Assembly: GCF_004761865.1 (NCBI RefSeq) | Contig: NZ_SJDM01000011.1 | Coordinates: forward strand, 25,370 to 89,369 | DNA: 64,000 nucleotides | DNA from: Crenalkalicoccus roseus | GTDB lineage: Bacteria > Pseudomonadota > Alphaproteobacteria > Acetobacterales > Acetobacteraceae | Direction: 5' to 3' | Shown: one piece after another, positions 37,745 to 47,120 of the stretch | Numbering within the stretch: position 1 is the stretch's first letter | Layout of the letters: each line of letters starts with the position of its first letter | The notes under the pieces: model-generated | The model's input: the letters and a program-made list of their open reading frames with translations, nothing else | Databases searched by the model: none | What the model was told of the DNA's origin: nothing | Made by a program: the position numbers and the translations under genes

Positions 37745-38764
37745 ATGTTCAGGCATTTTCAACTAGTGATTGCGTTCTGCGTCGGGTTCTGGACATTGCC
37801 GGCCATGGCCGGGCAAACCTTCGAGGCGGTGAAGGCTCGCGGCCTGTTGATTTGCGGGGTCAACACCGGAGTCGCCGGGTTCTCGGCCCCCGATTCGCGC
37901 GGCGTCTACCAGGGGCTGGACGCGGAATTCTGCCGCGCCGTCGCCGCCGCGGTGTTCGGGGACGCGAGCAAGGTCCGCTTCGTTCCCACCACCTACCAGA
38001 CCCGTTTCATCGCCCTGCAATCGGGCGAGGTGGACGTGCTGGCGCGCAACGTCACCCAGACCCTGCTGCGCGACACCGCCCTCGGCTTCAACTTCGCCGG
38101 GGTCAATTTCTACGACGGCCAGGGCTTCATGGTGCCGCGCCGCGCCGGCATCGCCAGCGCCCGCCAGCTCGACGGCGCCTCGGTCTGCGTCCTGCCCGGC
38201 TCGACCACCGAGCTGAACCTAGCCGATTTCGCCAGGCGCGAGGCCATCCGCATCGAGCCGATCGTGCTGTCCTCCATGGACGAGATGACGGCCGCCTACC
38301 AGGCCGGCCGCTGCGACGCCATGACCACCGACGCCTCGCAGCTCGCCGCACTGCGCGTTTCCGCCCTCCGCGAGCCGGAGGCGCACGCCATCCTGCCCGA
38401 GCGCATCAGCAAGGAGCCGCTCGGCCCCATGGTGCGCCACGGCGACGACCAGTGGCTGGACGTGGTGAGCTGGACCCTGCGGGTGATGATCGAGGCCGAG
38501 GAGATCGGCCTGACGCGCGAGAATGTGGAGCGGATGCGCGCCAGCCAGGACCCGAACGTCCAGCGCATCCTGGGCGTGGTCCCCGGTTTCGGCAAGGCGC
38601 TCGGCCTGGACGAGGCCTGGGCCTACAACGTGATCCGCCAGGTCGGGAATTACGGGGAGGTGTTCGAGCGCACCCTCGGCAGGGGCTCGCCGGTCGGCCT
38701 CGAGCGCGGCCTCAACGATTTGTGGACCCGCGGCGGGCTGATGTACTCGCTGCCGCTGCGCTGA
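37745..38764 (+). CDS. Orphan amino-acid ABC receptor (AapJ-like)
   Basis: 339 residues with a Sec signal ending PAMAGQ. It has the long-form AapJ pattern: ICGVNTGVAGFS, YQGLDAEFCRAVAAAVFGD, VRFVPTTYQTRFIALQSGEVDVLARN, LGFNFAGVNFYDGQGFMV, GRCDAMTTD and PERISKEPLGPMVRHGD. It parallels the aapJ product at 48483-49529 along its length but has no permease or ATPase genes beside it. It may share the AapQMP channel with different specificity. ATG 37745 follows GGGAGGG. Confidence 0.9.
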   Translation: MFRHFQLVIAFCVGFWTLPAMAGQTFEAVKARGLLICGVNTGVAGFSAPDSRGVYQGLDAEFCRAVAAAVFGDASKVRFVPTTYQTRFIALQSGEVDVLARNVTQTLLRDTALGFNFAGVNFYDGQGFMVPRRAGIASARQLDGASVCVLPGSTTELNLADFARREAIRIEPIVLSSMDEMTAAYQAGRCDAMTTDASQLAALRVSALREPEAHAILPERISKEPLGPMVRHGDDQWLDVVSWTLRVMIEAEEIGLTRENVERMRASQDPNVQRILGVVPGFGKALGLDEAWAYNVIRQVGNYGEVFERTLGRGSPVGLERGLNDLWTRGGLMYSLPLR

Positions 38765-38815
38765 GGCGGGCCGGGGGCCGGCATCCTGACCCCCGATCCC
38801 GTCCCGGCGCCCGCG

Positions 38816-40159
38816 TCACTCCGCGGCATGACGCCCGGCGACATGCCGGCTCGGCGGGCGCGGCAGGCCGTAATGGGCGCGCAGCGTGTCGCCGGCGTAC
38901 TCGCGGCGGAACAGGCCGCGCCGCTGCAGGATCGGCACCACCTCGGCGACGAAGCGGTCGAGCATCGCCGGCAGGACCGGCGGCATGACGTTGAACCCGT
39001 CCGCGGCGCCGGAGCGGAACCAGTCCTCGATCAGCGCCGCGACCTGCTCCGGCGTGCCCGCCATGGTGAGGTGGCCCCGCGCCCCGGCCAGGCGCCGCAG
39101 CAGCGCGCGCAGCGTCGGCCGCTCGCGCGCCACCACGGAGAGGATCACCTGGGTGCGGCTGCGCGCCGCCTGCACCGTCTCGGGATCGGGGAAGTCCTCG
39201 ACCGAGAGCGGGCGGTCGAGCGGCAGGTGGGAGAAGTCGTGCCCGCCGAAGCGGCCGGAGAGGCGCGCCCGCCCGACTTCGGGGTCGGAGAGCGCGTCCA
39301 GCTCGTCCGAGAGCCGCCGTGCCTCCGCCTCGGTCGCGCCGATCAGGGCGGAGAGGCCGGGAAGCACCAGGATCCGTTCCGGCGCCCGCCCCATCGCCGC
39401 GGCCTGCGCCTTCAGGTCGGCGTAGAAGGCGATGGCGGCCTCCTTCTCCACCTGCGCGGTGAACACCGCCTCGGCGTGGCGCGCGGCGAAGCGCCGGCCG
39501 GTCGCGGAGGAGCCGGCCTGCACGAAGACCGGGCGGCCCTGCGGGCAGCGCGGCAGGTTCAGCGGCCCCTCGACGCGGTAGTGCTCCCCCGCGTGGTTGA
39601 TCGCGCGGATGCGGCGCGGATCGGCGAAGCGGCCGGAGCGCGGGTCGTCGAGGATGGCGTCGTCCGCCCAGCTGTCCCAGAGGCCGGTGACGACCTCAAG
39701 GAATTCCTCCGCGCGCTCGTAGCGTTCCTCGTGGCCGGCCGGCCCGTCCTGGCCGAAATTGCGCCCCGCGCCCGGCGCCCAGGAGGTGACGATGTTCCAC
39801 CCGGCGCGCCCGCCGCTGATGTGGTCGAGCGAGGCGAATTGCCGCGCCAGGTTGAAGGGCTCGGTGTAGGTGGTGGAGGCGGTGGCGATCAGCCCGATCC
39901 GCCGCGTCGCGCCGGCCAGCGCGGCCAGGGTGGTGATGGGCTCGAGCCCTCCCTTGGCGACATGCGCCGCATCGTCGCCGAGGGTGAGCTGGTCGGCGAG
40001 GAAGATCGAGTCGAACAGCCCCGCCTCGGCCTGCCGCGCCAGCTCGGCGTAGTAGCCGATGTCGGTCAGCGCGCGGCGCGTGGCGAGCGGGTGGCGCCAG
40101 GCGGCCTCGTGATGGCCGCGGCCGTGGATGAACAGGTTGAGGTGCAGCTCCCGCGTCAT
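38816..40159 (-). CDS. FMN-dependent monooxygenase, NtaA/SnaA/DszA branch of the luciferase-like family
   Basis: 447 residues. LLM-fold protein with the branch motifs FDSIFLADQL, TLAALAGATRRIGLIATASTTYTEPFNLARQFASLDHISGGRAGWNIVTSW and GRPVFVQAGSSATGRRFAARHAE. Such enzymes use reduced FMN from a separate reductase to oxidise sulphonates, chelators or dibenzothiophene sulphone. The substrate is unknown. ATG 40159 follows GGGGAGGAGA. The gene is divergent from an acyl-CoA dehydrogenase pair, 92 bases away. Confidence 0.9.
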   Translation of the reverse strand: MTRELHLNLFIHGRGHHEAAWRHPLATRRALTDIGYYAELARQAEAGLFDSIFLADQLTLGDDAAHVAKGGLEPITTLAALAGATRRIGLIATASTTYTEPFNLARQFASLDHISGGRAGWNIVTSWAPGAGRNFGQDGPAGHEERYERAEEFLEVVTGLWDSWADDAILDDPRSGRFADPRRIRAINHAGEHYRVEGPLNLPRCPQGRPVFVQAGSSATGRRFAARHAEAVFTAQVEKEAAIAFYADLKAQAAAMGRAPERILVLPGLSALIGATEAEARRLSDELDALSDPEVGRARLSGRFGGHDFSHLPLDRPLSVEDFPDPETVQAARSRTQVILSVVARERPTLRALLRRLAGARGHLTMAGTPEQVAALIEDWFRSGAADGFNVMPPVLPAMLDRFVAEVVPILQRRGLFRREYAGDTLRAHYGLPRPPSRHVAGRHAAE

Positions 40160-40251
40160 GGTCTCCTCCCCCCGCCGGGCGGCGCGCCCTTGTCCGTCGC
40201 GCGCGGCTGGGACAGTCTTCCGCCAAAGGGAAGCCAAGGGAAGGACCGTCC

Positions 40252-41457
40252 ATGGATCTGCGCTTCACCCCGGAGGAGGTCGCCTTCCGCGAGGAGGTGC
40301 GCGCCTTCATCCGCGACAACCTGCCCCCCGAGATCCGCGAGCGGATGCGCCTCGGCCACCCGCCGCGCAAGCAGGACACCATCGCCTGGCAGCGCATCCT
40401 GAACCGCAAGGGCTGGGCGGCCTATTCCTGGCCGAAGGAGTGGGGCGGGCCGGGCTGGAGCCCGATCCAGCGCATGATCTTCCTGGAGGAGAACCTCTCC
40501 GCCCCGGCGCCGGAGATGCTCTCCTTCAACATCACCATGATCGGGCCGGTGCTGATCCAGTTCGGCACCGAGGCGCAGAAGAGGCGCTTCCTGCCGCGCG
40601 CCGCCAACCTCGACGACTGGTGGTGCCAGGGCTTCTCCGAGCCCGGCGCGGGCTCCGACCTCGCCAGCCTGAAGACGCGGGCGGTGCGGGAGGGCGACCA
40701 CTACGTCGTCAACGGCCAGAAGATCTGGACCTCCACCGCGCACAACGCCGACTGGTGCTTCTGCCTGGTGCGCACCAACCCGCAGGCCGCGAAGCGGCAG
40801 GAGGGCATCTCCTTCCTGCTGATCGACATGCGGACGCCGGGCGTGGAGGTGCGCCCCATCATCTCCATCGACGGCAGCCACCACCTGAACGAGGTGTTCT
40901 TCACCGACGTGAAGGTGCCGGTGGAGAACCTCGTCGGCGAGGAGAACCGCGGCTGGAACGTCGCCAAGTACCTGCTCGGCAACGAGCGCACCGGCATCGC
41001 CCGCCTCGGCAAGTCCAAGGAGCGGGTGCGCTTCGCCAAGGAGGTGGCGCGCGAGGTGCGCAAGCGGGGCCGCCCGCTGATCGAGGACCGCGCCTTCCGC
41101 GCCCGCGTCGCGCAGCTCGAGGTGGACATGAAGGCGCTCGAGATCACGCAGCTCCGAGTCGTCTCGGCCTATGCGAAATCCGCCGACGGGCGGCCGGACC
41201 CGCTCTCCTCGGTGCTGAAGATCAAGGGCACGGAGCTGCTGCAGGCGACCTCCGAGCTGGCGATGGATGTCGGCGGACCGCAGGCCATGCCCGTCTGGCA
41301 GCAGGAGCTGGCGCAGCTCGCCAACGAGCCGCCGATCGGCCCCGAATGGGCGCCGCAGATGGCGCCGAACTACCTGATGCTGCGCGCCGCCTCGATCTAC
41401 GGCGGCACCAACGAGATCCAGAAGAACATCCTGACCAAGGCGGTGCTGGGGCTCTGA
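40252..41457 (+). CDS. Acyl-CoA dehydrogenase, large subunit of a paired enzyme
   Basis: 401 residues with the FAD acyl-CoA dehydrogenase signatures WWCQGFSEPGAGSDLASLKTRA and YGGTNEIQKNIL. WPKEWGGPGWSP and the wide N-terminal domain match the large partner of heteromeric enzymes such as PimC or the mycobacterial FadE pairs. It oxidises an acyl-CoA to the 2-enoyl form and passes electrons to ETF. The second subunit gene starts one base after its stop, which supports a two-chain enzyme. The substrate is not known. Confidence 0.9.
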   Translation: MDLRFTPEEVAFREEVRAFIRDNLPPEIRERMRLGHPPRKQDTIAWQRILNRKGWAAYSWPKEWGGPGWSPIQRMIFLEENLSAPAPEMLSFNITMIGPVLIQFGTEAQKRRFLPRAANLDDWWCQGFSEPGAGSDLASLKTRAVREGDHYVVNGQKIWTSTAHNADWCFCLVRTNPQAAKRQEGISFLLIDMRTPGVEVRPIISIDGSHHLNEVFFTDVKVPVENLVGEENRGWNVAKYLLGNERTGIARLGKSKERVRFAKEVAREVRKRGRPLIEDRAFRARVAQLEVDMKALEITQLRVVSAYAKSADGRPDPLSSVLKIKGTELLQATSELAMDVGGPQAMPVWQQELAQLANEPPIGPEWAPQMAPNYLMLRAASIYGGTNEIQKNILTKAVLGL

Positions 41458-41458
41458 G

Positions 41459-42595
41459 ATGGATTTCGACCTGACCGACGACCAGCGCCTGCTGACCGAG
41501 AGCATCACGCGCCTGCTGGCGGACCAGTATGCCTTCGATCAGCGCAAGGCGATCCTGAAATCCTCCCAGGGCTGGAGCCCCGCGCTGTGGGGGAAGTATG
41601 CCGAGCTCGGCCTGCTCGGACTGCCCATCGCCGAGGAGCATGGCGGCTTCGGCGGCGGTGCGGTGGAGGTGATGCTGCTGATGCAGGTCTTCGGCCGCCA
41701 CCTGGTGCTGGAGCCCTATCTGGCGACGGTGGTGCTGGGCGGCACGGCGATCCGCCTCGCCGGCGACGCCGGGCAGAAGGGCGAGATCCTGCCCGCCATC
41801 GCCTCCGGCGCCATGAAGCTCGCCTTCGCGCATTACGAGCGAGAGGCGCGCTACGACATCGCCGACGTGCAGACCACCGCGACGCCGAAGGATGGCGGCT
41901 TCGTGCTGGAGGGCGCCAAGAGCGTCGTGCTGCACGGCGACTGCGCCGACCGCCTGATCGTCAGCGCCCGCACCGCCGGCGGGCGCGACGACGCGGAGGG
42001 GATCTCGCTGTTCCTGGTGGACGCCGGGGCCGAGGGCGTGGCGCGGCGCGGCTATCCGCTGCGCGACGGCACGCGGGCGGCGGAGCTCTCCCTCTCCGGC
42101 GTGCGCGTGCCCGCCTCCGCCCTGCTCGGGGAGCGCGACAACGCACTGCCGGTGATCGAGCGGGTGGTGGAGGCCGGCATCGCCGCGACCGCGGCCGAGG
42201 TGGTCGGCGCCATGGAGGCGATGCAGGCCATGACGCTGGAGTACCTGAAGACCCGTCAGCAATTCGGCCGGCCGATCGGGGAGAACCAGGCGCTGCAGCA
42301 CCGCGCGGCGGAGATGCTTGTGGCGCTGGAGCAGGGCCGCTCCATGGCCATGCTGGCGAGCATGATGGTGGAGGAGCCGGACGCGGCGGAGCGGGCGCGC
42401 AGCATCTCCATGGCGAAGGTGGGCGTCGGTCAGGCAGGGCGCTTCGTCTCGCAGCAGGCGATCCAGCTCCATGGCGGCATCGGCATGACCGACGAGTACG
42501 CGGTCGGCCATTTCTTCCGCCGCGTCATGGTGATCGAGCACCTGTTCGGCGACACCGACTGGCATCTCGACCGCCTGGCCGATCAGGTGGCGTGA
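41459..42595 (+). CDS. Acyl-CoA dehydrogenase, small subunit of a paired enzyme
   Basis: 378 residues. It shares the acyl-CoA dehydrogenase fold (FDLTDDQRLLTESITRLLADQYAF, KTRQQFGRPIGENQALQHRAAEMLVAL, AIQLHGGIGMTDEYAVGHFFRR). It follows the large subunit gene with a one-base gap. In such pairs one chain supplies much of the catalytic site and the other the structural half. PimD-like enzymes are the closest type I recognise. Confidence 0.9.
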   Translation: MDFDLTDDQRLLTESITRLLADQYAFDQRKAILKSSQGWSPALWGKYAELGLLGLPIAEEHGGFGGGAVEVMLLMQVFGRHLVLEPYLATVVLGGTAIRLAGDAGQKGEILPAIASGAMKLAFAHYEREARYDIADVQTTATPKDGGFVLEGAKSVVLHGDCADRLIVSARTAGGRDDAEGISLFLVDAGAEGVARRGYPLRDGTRAAELSLSGVRVPASALLGERDNALPVIERVVEAGIAATAAEVVGAMEAMQAMTLEYLKTRQQFGRPIGENQALQHRAAEMLVALEQGRSMAMLASMMVEEPDAAERARSISMAKVGVGQAGRFVSQQAIQLHGGIGMTDEYAVGHFFRRVMVIEHLFGDTDWHLDRLADQVA

Positions 42596-42617
42596 GGCGG
42601 GGGCAGCGCCGCGCCGG

Positions 42618-42974
42618 TCAGGCCACGCTGACCACGCGGTAGCCGTATTCCACGCCGCCCGGGGTGCAGATCGTCACATACTCGCCGGGCCGCAGCACGC
42701 CCGGGCTCAGCAGGGCCTCTGTCAGCTCGGCGCCGGCCTCGTCCGGCGGGAAGCGCAGCGACCAGCCGGTTTCGGGATCGTGCTGCACATCCCCCTCGCG
42801 CGGCGCCTCGCCCGGCCGGAGGCGCCGCGCCGGCCAGGGCTGCGGGTCCGCCTGCCAGGCGGCGGCGTCGAGATGCCCGCCGGCATCGAGCGTCGCCTCC
42901 AGCTCGTAGCGGTGCTCGGCGCTTCCCGCCGGGAAGCCCGGCCCGCTGGCGAGGACCAGGGTGATCCTCGGCAT
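42618..42974 (-). CDS. Conserved-looking small protein of unknown function
   Basis: 118 residues, beta-rich. It starts PRITLVLASGPGFPAGSAEHRYELEATLDAGGHLD. The C-terminal half is proposed to form strands (WSLRFPPDEAG, GEYVTICTPGGVEYGYRVVSV). No signal peptide or known domain. A GGAGGGAGAG site fixes the start. It lies between the converging acyl-CoA dehydrogenase genes and the co-directional kup gene. I do not recognise the family. Confidence 0.65.
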   Translation of the reverse strand: MPRITLVLASGPGFPAGSAEHRYELEATLDAGGHLDAAAWQADPQPWPARRLRPGEAPREGDVQHDPETGWSLRFPPDEAGAELTEALLSPGVLRPGEYVTICTPGGVEYGYRVVSVA

Positions 42975-43051
42975 GGCTCTCCCTCCACCCCCCGGTCGGG
43001 GCAACATAGGGCACGGGACGGCGGCGCCAAGACCGGGGGCGGGACAGGGCC

Positions 43052-45001
43052 TCAGATGGCCACCCGCACCCCGAGCTCGACCACGCGGTCGGATGGGATG
43101 CGGAAGAATTCCGTGGCCGGCACGGCATTGCGCGACATCACGGTGAACAGCCACTGCCGCCAGTGCGACATCTTCGGCACCGCCGCCTGCACCACCGTCT
43201 CGCGGCCGAGGAAGTAGCTCGCCTGCATCGGATCGAACCCGATGCCCTGGCTGCGCAGCGCCTCCAGCTCGCGCGGGATGTTGGGGCTCTCCTGGAAGCC
43301 GTACAGGATGGTGACGCGGTGGATGTTGTCGGCCAGCCGCTCCACCGTGCAGCGGCGCTCGGGCGGGACCTGCGGGATGCCCTCGTTCCGCACCGTCACG
43401 AACAGCACGTGCTCGTGCAGCACCTTGTTGTGCTTGAGGTTGTGCAGCAGGGCGCTCGGCAGGTAGTCGGCCTGGCTGGTCATGAAGACGGCGATGCCGG
43501 GCACGCGGATGGTGCGCGACTGCGGCAGCCGTGCCAGGAAGGAGCGCAGCGGCAGGCTGTCCTGGCGGAAGCGGGCGAAGAGCAGCTCCCGCCCCCTGTG
43601 CCAGGTGGTCATCAGCACCATCAGCGCCGAGCCGATCAGCAGCGGCACCCATCCCCCCTGCGGGATCTTCAGGACGTTGGACAGGAAGAAGGCGGTGTCG
43701 AGCAGGACCAACGGCCCGAACACCGCCAGGACGGAAAGCAGCGGCCAGCCGAAGCGGTTGCGGAACACGAAGGCGGCGAGGGCGGAGGTGCACAGGAAGG
43801 TGCCGGTCACCGCCAGCCCATAGGCCGCGGCCAGCGCATCCGAGCTGCGGAACTCCATCACCAGGATCAGCACGCCGATGAGCAGGGCGGTGTTCACCTG
43901 CGGCAGGTAGATCTCTCCCTCCGCCGTCTCGCTGGTGTGGCGCACCACGAGGCGCGGCATGAAGCCGAGCTGCACGCATTGCCGGGCGATGGAGTAGGCG
44001 CCGGAAATCATGGCCTGGCTGGCGATGATGGTGGCGGCGGTTGCGAGGAACACGAGCGGCAGGCGGAACCATTCCGGCGCCAGCAGGTAGAAGGGGTTCT
44101 CCAGCGCCTCCGGATCGCGCAGCAGCAGCGCGCCCTGTCCGAAATAGTTGAGCGCCAGCGCCGGCAGGACGAAGGTGAGCCAGGCGACGCGGATCGGCCT
44201 GCGGCCGAAATGCCCCATATCGGCGTAGAGCGCCTCCGCCCCCGTCACCACCAGCACCACGGAGCCGAGCGCGATGAAGGCCGCGAGGTGGTAGCGCAGC
44301 GCGAAATCCACGGCGTAGTGCGGCGACAGGGCGGCCAGTACGAAGGGGTGGCGCACCACCTCGATCAGGCCGAGCAACCCGATCACCGCGAACCAGACGG
44401 CGCAGACCGGCCCGAACACCGCGCCCATGGCCCCGGTGCCGCGGTACTGCACCAGGAACAGGGCCAGCAGCACGGCGACCGAGATCGGCACCACCGCCTC
44501 CTCGAAGGCGGGGGAGACGACCTTGAGCCCCTCCACCGCCGACAGCACCGAGATCGCCGGGGTGATGATGCCGTCGCCGAAGAACAGCGACGCGCCGGCG
44601 ATGCCGATCAGGGCCACGACCCAGCGGGCGCGGTCGCCGCGCGCGGCGCGCTGCGCCAGCGCCATCAGCGCCAGGATGCCGCCCTCGCCCCGGTTGTCGG
44701 CCCGCAGCACGAAGGCGACGTACTTCACCGTCACCACCAGGATCAGCGACCAGAAGATCAGGCTGAGGAGGCCGAGGATCTCCCAGGGCGCGAGCCCGTC
44801 ATCGGCGAAATGGCCGGCGGCGGCGCGCAGCGCGTAGAGCGGGCTGGTGCCGATGTCGCCGTAGACGACGCCGAGCACGCCAATGTAGAGCGCGGGCGTG
44901 AGGGGACGGTCGGCCGGGTTCGGGGTGGTGGCGGGGGGGACCAAGCGTGGTACGCTCCGGCAACGGAACGCGGCGACATTGCGGCGGAAACCAAGCGTCA
45001 C
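43052..45001 (-). CDS. kup: Low-affinity potassium transporter Kup
   Basis: Up to 649 residues with about 12 helices and a cytoplasmic C-terminal tail. Landmarks are [72 protein letters not shown] and [11 protein letters not shown]. It takes up K+ with protons at the inner membrane. The 5' end is uncertain: 45001 is a GTG with no clear ribosome site, while TTG 44944 has GGAG ten bases upstream and gives a more usual short N-terminus. Confidence 0.95.
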   Translation of the reverse strand: MTLGFRRNVAAFRCRSVPRLVPPATTPNPADRPLTPALYIGVLGVVYGDIGTSPLYALRAAAGHFADDGLAPWEILGLLSLIFWSLILVVTVKYVAFVLRADNRGEGGILALMALAQRAARGDRARWVVALIGIAGASLFFGDGIITPAISVLSAVEGLKVVSPAFEEAVVPISVAVLLALFLVQYRGTGAMGAVFGPVCAVWFAVIGLLGLIEVVRHPFVLAALSPHYAVDFALRYHLAAFIALGSVVLVVTGAEALYADMGHFGRRPIRVAWLTFVLPALALNYFGQGALLLRDPEALENPFYLLAPEWFRLPLVFLATAATIIASQAMISGAYSIARQCVQLGFMPRLVVRHTSETAEGEIYLPQVNTALLIGVLILVMEFRSSDALAAAYGLAVTGTFLCTSALAAFVFRNRFGWPLLSVLAVFGPLVLLDTAFFLSNVLKIPQGGWVPLLIGSALMVLMTTWHRGRELLFARFRQDSLPLRSFLARLPQSRTIRVPGIAVFMTSQADYLPSALLHNLKHNKVLHEHVLFVTVRNEGIPQVPPERRCTVERLADNIHRVTILYGFQESPNIPRELEALRSQGIGFDPMQASYFLGRETVVQAAVPKMSHWRQWLFTVMSRNAVPATEFFRIPSDRVVELGVRVAI

Positions 45002-45062
45002 GCAAGCGCGCGGACGCAGGGCCGCCGCGCGCCGCCGTCATGGCGTGGCGTGCCAGGGGCCG

Positions 45063-45857
45063 TCAGTGGCCGCGCAGGATCTGGCTCAGGAACAGCCTGA
45101 GGCGCTCGGTCTGGGGATTGTTGAAGACCTGGTCGGGGGTGCCGAGCTCGACGATCTCGCCGCGGTCCATGAACACCACCCGGTCGGCGACCTGGCGGGC
45201 GAAGCCCATCTCGTGCGTCACCACCATCATGGTCATGCCGGTCTCGGCGAGTTCCACCATGGTGTCCAGCACCTCCTTGATCATTTCGGGATCGAGGGCG
45301 GAGGTCGGCTCGTCGAACAGCATGATCTTGGGCTTCATGCAGAGCGCGCGGGCAATCGCCACGCGCTGCTGCTGCCCGCCGGAGAGCTGGCCGGGATACT
45401 TCTTCGCCTGCTCCGGGATGCGCACGCGCTCGAGGTAGTGCATCGCCAGCGCCTCGGCCTCGCGCTTCGGCATGCGGCGGACCCAGATCGGCGCCAGGGT
45501 GCAGTTCTCGAGCACGGTGAGGTGGGGAAAGAGGTTGAAGCTCTGGAACACCATGCCGACCTCGCGGCGGATGGCGTCGAGCGCCTTCACATCTTCGGAC
45601 AGCTCGATGCCGTCCACGATGATCCGCCCCTCCTGGTGCGTCTCGAGGCGGTTGATGCAGCGGATCATGGTGGACTTGCCGCTGCCCGAGGGGCCGCAGA
45701 CCACCACCCTCTCCCCGAAGGCCACCTGCAGGGAGACGTCGCGCAGCACGTGCAGCGCGCCGAACCACTTGTTCACCCGGTCGAGGATGATGGCCGGCTG
45801 CGCGTCGGTCCGTGCCGCGGAGGCCAGTTGCGCTTGCCCGGTCTCGCCCATGTCCAT
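45063..45857 (-). CDS. aapP: Amino-acid ABC transporter ATP-binding protein AapP
   Basis: 264 residues. Walker [26 protein letters not shown]-loop, signature [15 protein letters not shown], Walker [16 protein letters not shown] and [14 protein letters not shown] mark the polar amino-acid (GlnQ/AapP) branch. It energises the AapQM channel. It is the last gene of aapJQMP, separated from aapM by a dispersed palindromic element. The AGGAG ribosome site before ATG 45857 is formed across the element's terminal CTAG and the next bases. Confidence 0.94.
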   Translation of the reverse strand: MDMGETGQAQLASAARTDAQPAIILDRVNKWFGALHVLRDVSLQVAFGERVVVCGPSGSGKSTMIRCINRLETHQEGRIIVDGIELSEDVKALDAIRREVGMVFQSFNLFPHLTVLENCTLAPIWVRRMPKREAEALAMHYLERVRIPEQAKKYPGQLSGGQQQRVAIARALCMKPKIMLFDEPTSALDPEMIKEVLDTMVELAETGMTMMVVTHEMGFARQVADRVVFMDRGEIVELGTPDQVFNNPQTERLRLFLSQILRGH

Positions 45858-45862
45858 CGCTC

Positions 45863-45969
45863 CTAGAGCAGATCCCGTCCGGGTGGAATCATCCGGACGG
45901 GTGAAGAGGCTCGCACATCAAAGATCCGGAGCATTGGCCGTGAGCCGGGGCGGACGGACAATGCTCTAG
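45863..45969 (-). repeat. Dispersed palindromic element, copy C
   Basis: The best-kept copy, 107 bp. It is bounded by perfect inverted ends CTAGAGCA (45863-45870) and TGCTCTAG (45962-45969). The core hairpin is CCCGTCCGGGTG (45874-45885) and CATCCGGACGGG (45890-45901), 12 bp with one G-T pair and a GAAT loop. It lies inside the aap operon. One end supplies the aapM TAG stop, and the other contributes to the aapP ribosome site. Confidence 0.9.
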
Positions 45970-47117
45970 CGGCGGCGGTGGCGGTTCAGCTCCGCCTCCA
46001 GGTTCTGGCTGTACTTCGACATGGCGTAGCAGAACAGAAAGTAGATGAAGCCGACGAAGATGTACACCTCGACGCCGAAGCCCTGCCAGGCCGGTTCGAT
46101 GATCGCGGTCTTGCCCGCCGTCAGCAGGTCGAAGATACCGATGATCAGCACCAGGGAGGTATCCTTGAAGAAGCCGATGAAGGTGTTCACCAGCGGCGGG
46201 ATCACCAGGCGCAGCGCCTGTGGCAGGATGATCAGCCCGGTCTTCTGCCAGTAGGAGAGGCCGAGCGCCTCGGCGGCCTCGTACTGCCCCTTCGGCAGCG
46301 CCTGCAGCCCGCCGCGCACCACCTCGGCAAGGTAGGCGCCGGCGAACAGGATGATGGCGATCTGCGCGCGCAGCAGCTTGTCTATGTTCACCCCCTCCGG
46401 CAGGAACAGGGGGAACATCACGCTCGCCATGAACAGCAGGCTGATCAGCGGCACGCCGCGGATCAGCTCCACGTAGAGCACGCAGATCGCCTTGATCGCC
46501 GGCAGCTGCGAGCGCCGCCCGAGCGCCACCAGGATCGCCAGCGGGAAGGCGAAGGCGAGGCCGAAGGTCGCCAGGATCAGCGTGATCGGCAGCCCGCCCC
46601 AGCGCTCCTGCGGAACGTAGGGCAGACCGAACACCCCGCCCCACATCAGGATGCCGATCACGGTCAGCGTCACCGTCCAGATCGGCACCAGCGTCCAGTT
46701 CCAGAACCGGCGCATGGCGGAGACGACGTAGAGGCCGATGAACAGGGCGCAGACCAGAGCCGGGCGCCAGTGCTCCTCATAGGGGTAGGTGCCGAACAGG
46801 ATGAAGCGGTGCTTCTCGGTCACCACCGCCCAGCAGGCGCCCACCCCCTGCACCTCGCGGCAGGCCTGAGTCTGGCCGGCCGGCACCGACCAGACGGCGT
46901 TGAGGATGCCCCATTCGACGAAGCCGATCACCCAGCGGACCACCAGGTAGAGCAGCACCAGGGTGACCGCGGCGTTGATCCAGGAGGAGAACAGGTTGGC
47001 GCGCAGCCAGCCGAGGAAGCCCGTCGCGGTGACCGGGGGCTTGCGCGGCGCGGAGGCCTCCCCTGGCACCCGGGCGACGGCGGTCTCAAGCTGGATGCGC
47101 GTGGTGGTGTCGGCCAT
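45966..47117 (-). CDS. aapM: Amino-acid ABC transporter permease AapM
   Basis: 383 residues. It has long N-terminal helices typical of AapM/BztC-type permeases and the conserved cytoplasmic loop FAGAYLAEVVRGGLQALPKGQYEAAEALGLSYWQKTGLIILPQALRLVIPPLVNTFIG. With AapQ it forms the channel for general L-amino acids. It starts four bases after the aapQ stop. The TAG stop comes from a palindromic element. Confidence 0.94.
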   Translation of the reverse strand: MADTTTRIQLETAVARVPGEASAPRKPPVTATGFLGWLRANLFSSWINAAVTLVLLYLVVRWVIGFVEWGILNAVWSVPAGQTQACREVQGVGACWAVVTEKHRFILFGTYPYEEHWRPALVCALFIGLYVVSAMRRFWNWTLVPIWTVTLTVIGILMWGGVFGLPYVPQERWGGLPITLILATFGLAFAFPLAILVALGRRSQLPAIKAICVLYVELIRGVPLISLLFMASVMFPLFLPEGVNIDKLLRAQIAIILFAGAYLAEVVRGGLQALPKGQYEAAEALGLSYWQKTGLIILPQALRLVIPPLVNTFIGFFKDTSLVLIIGIFDLLTAGKTAIIEPAWQGFGVEVYIFVGFIYFLFCYAMSKYSQNLEAELNRHRRR

Positions 47118-47120
47118 GGC

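Noticed and set aside
37074..45969. Copies B and C as the ends of a composite transposon
   Set aside because: No transposase gene lies between them, and the intervening genes are ordinary chromosomal genes.
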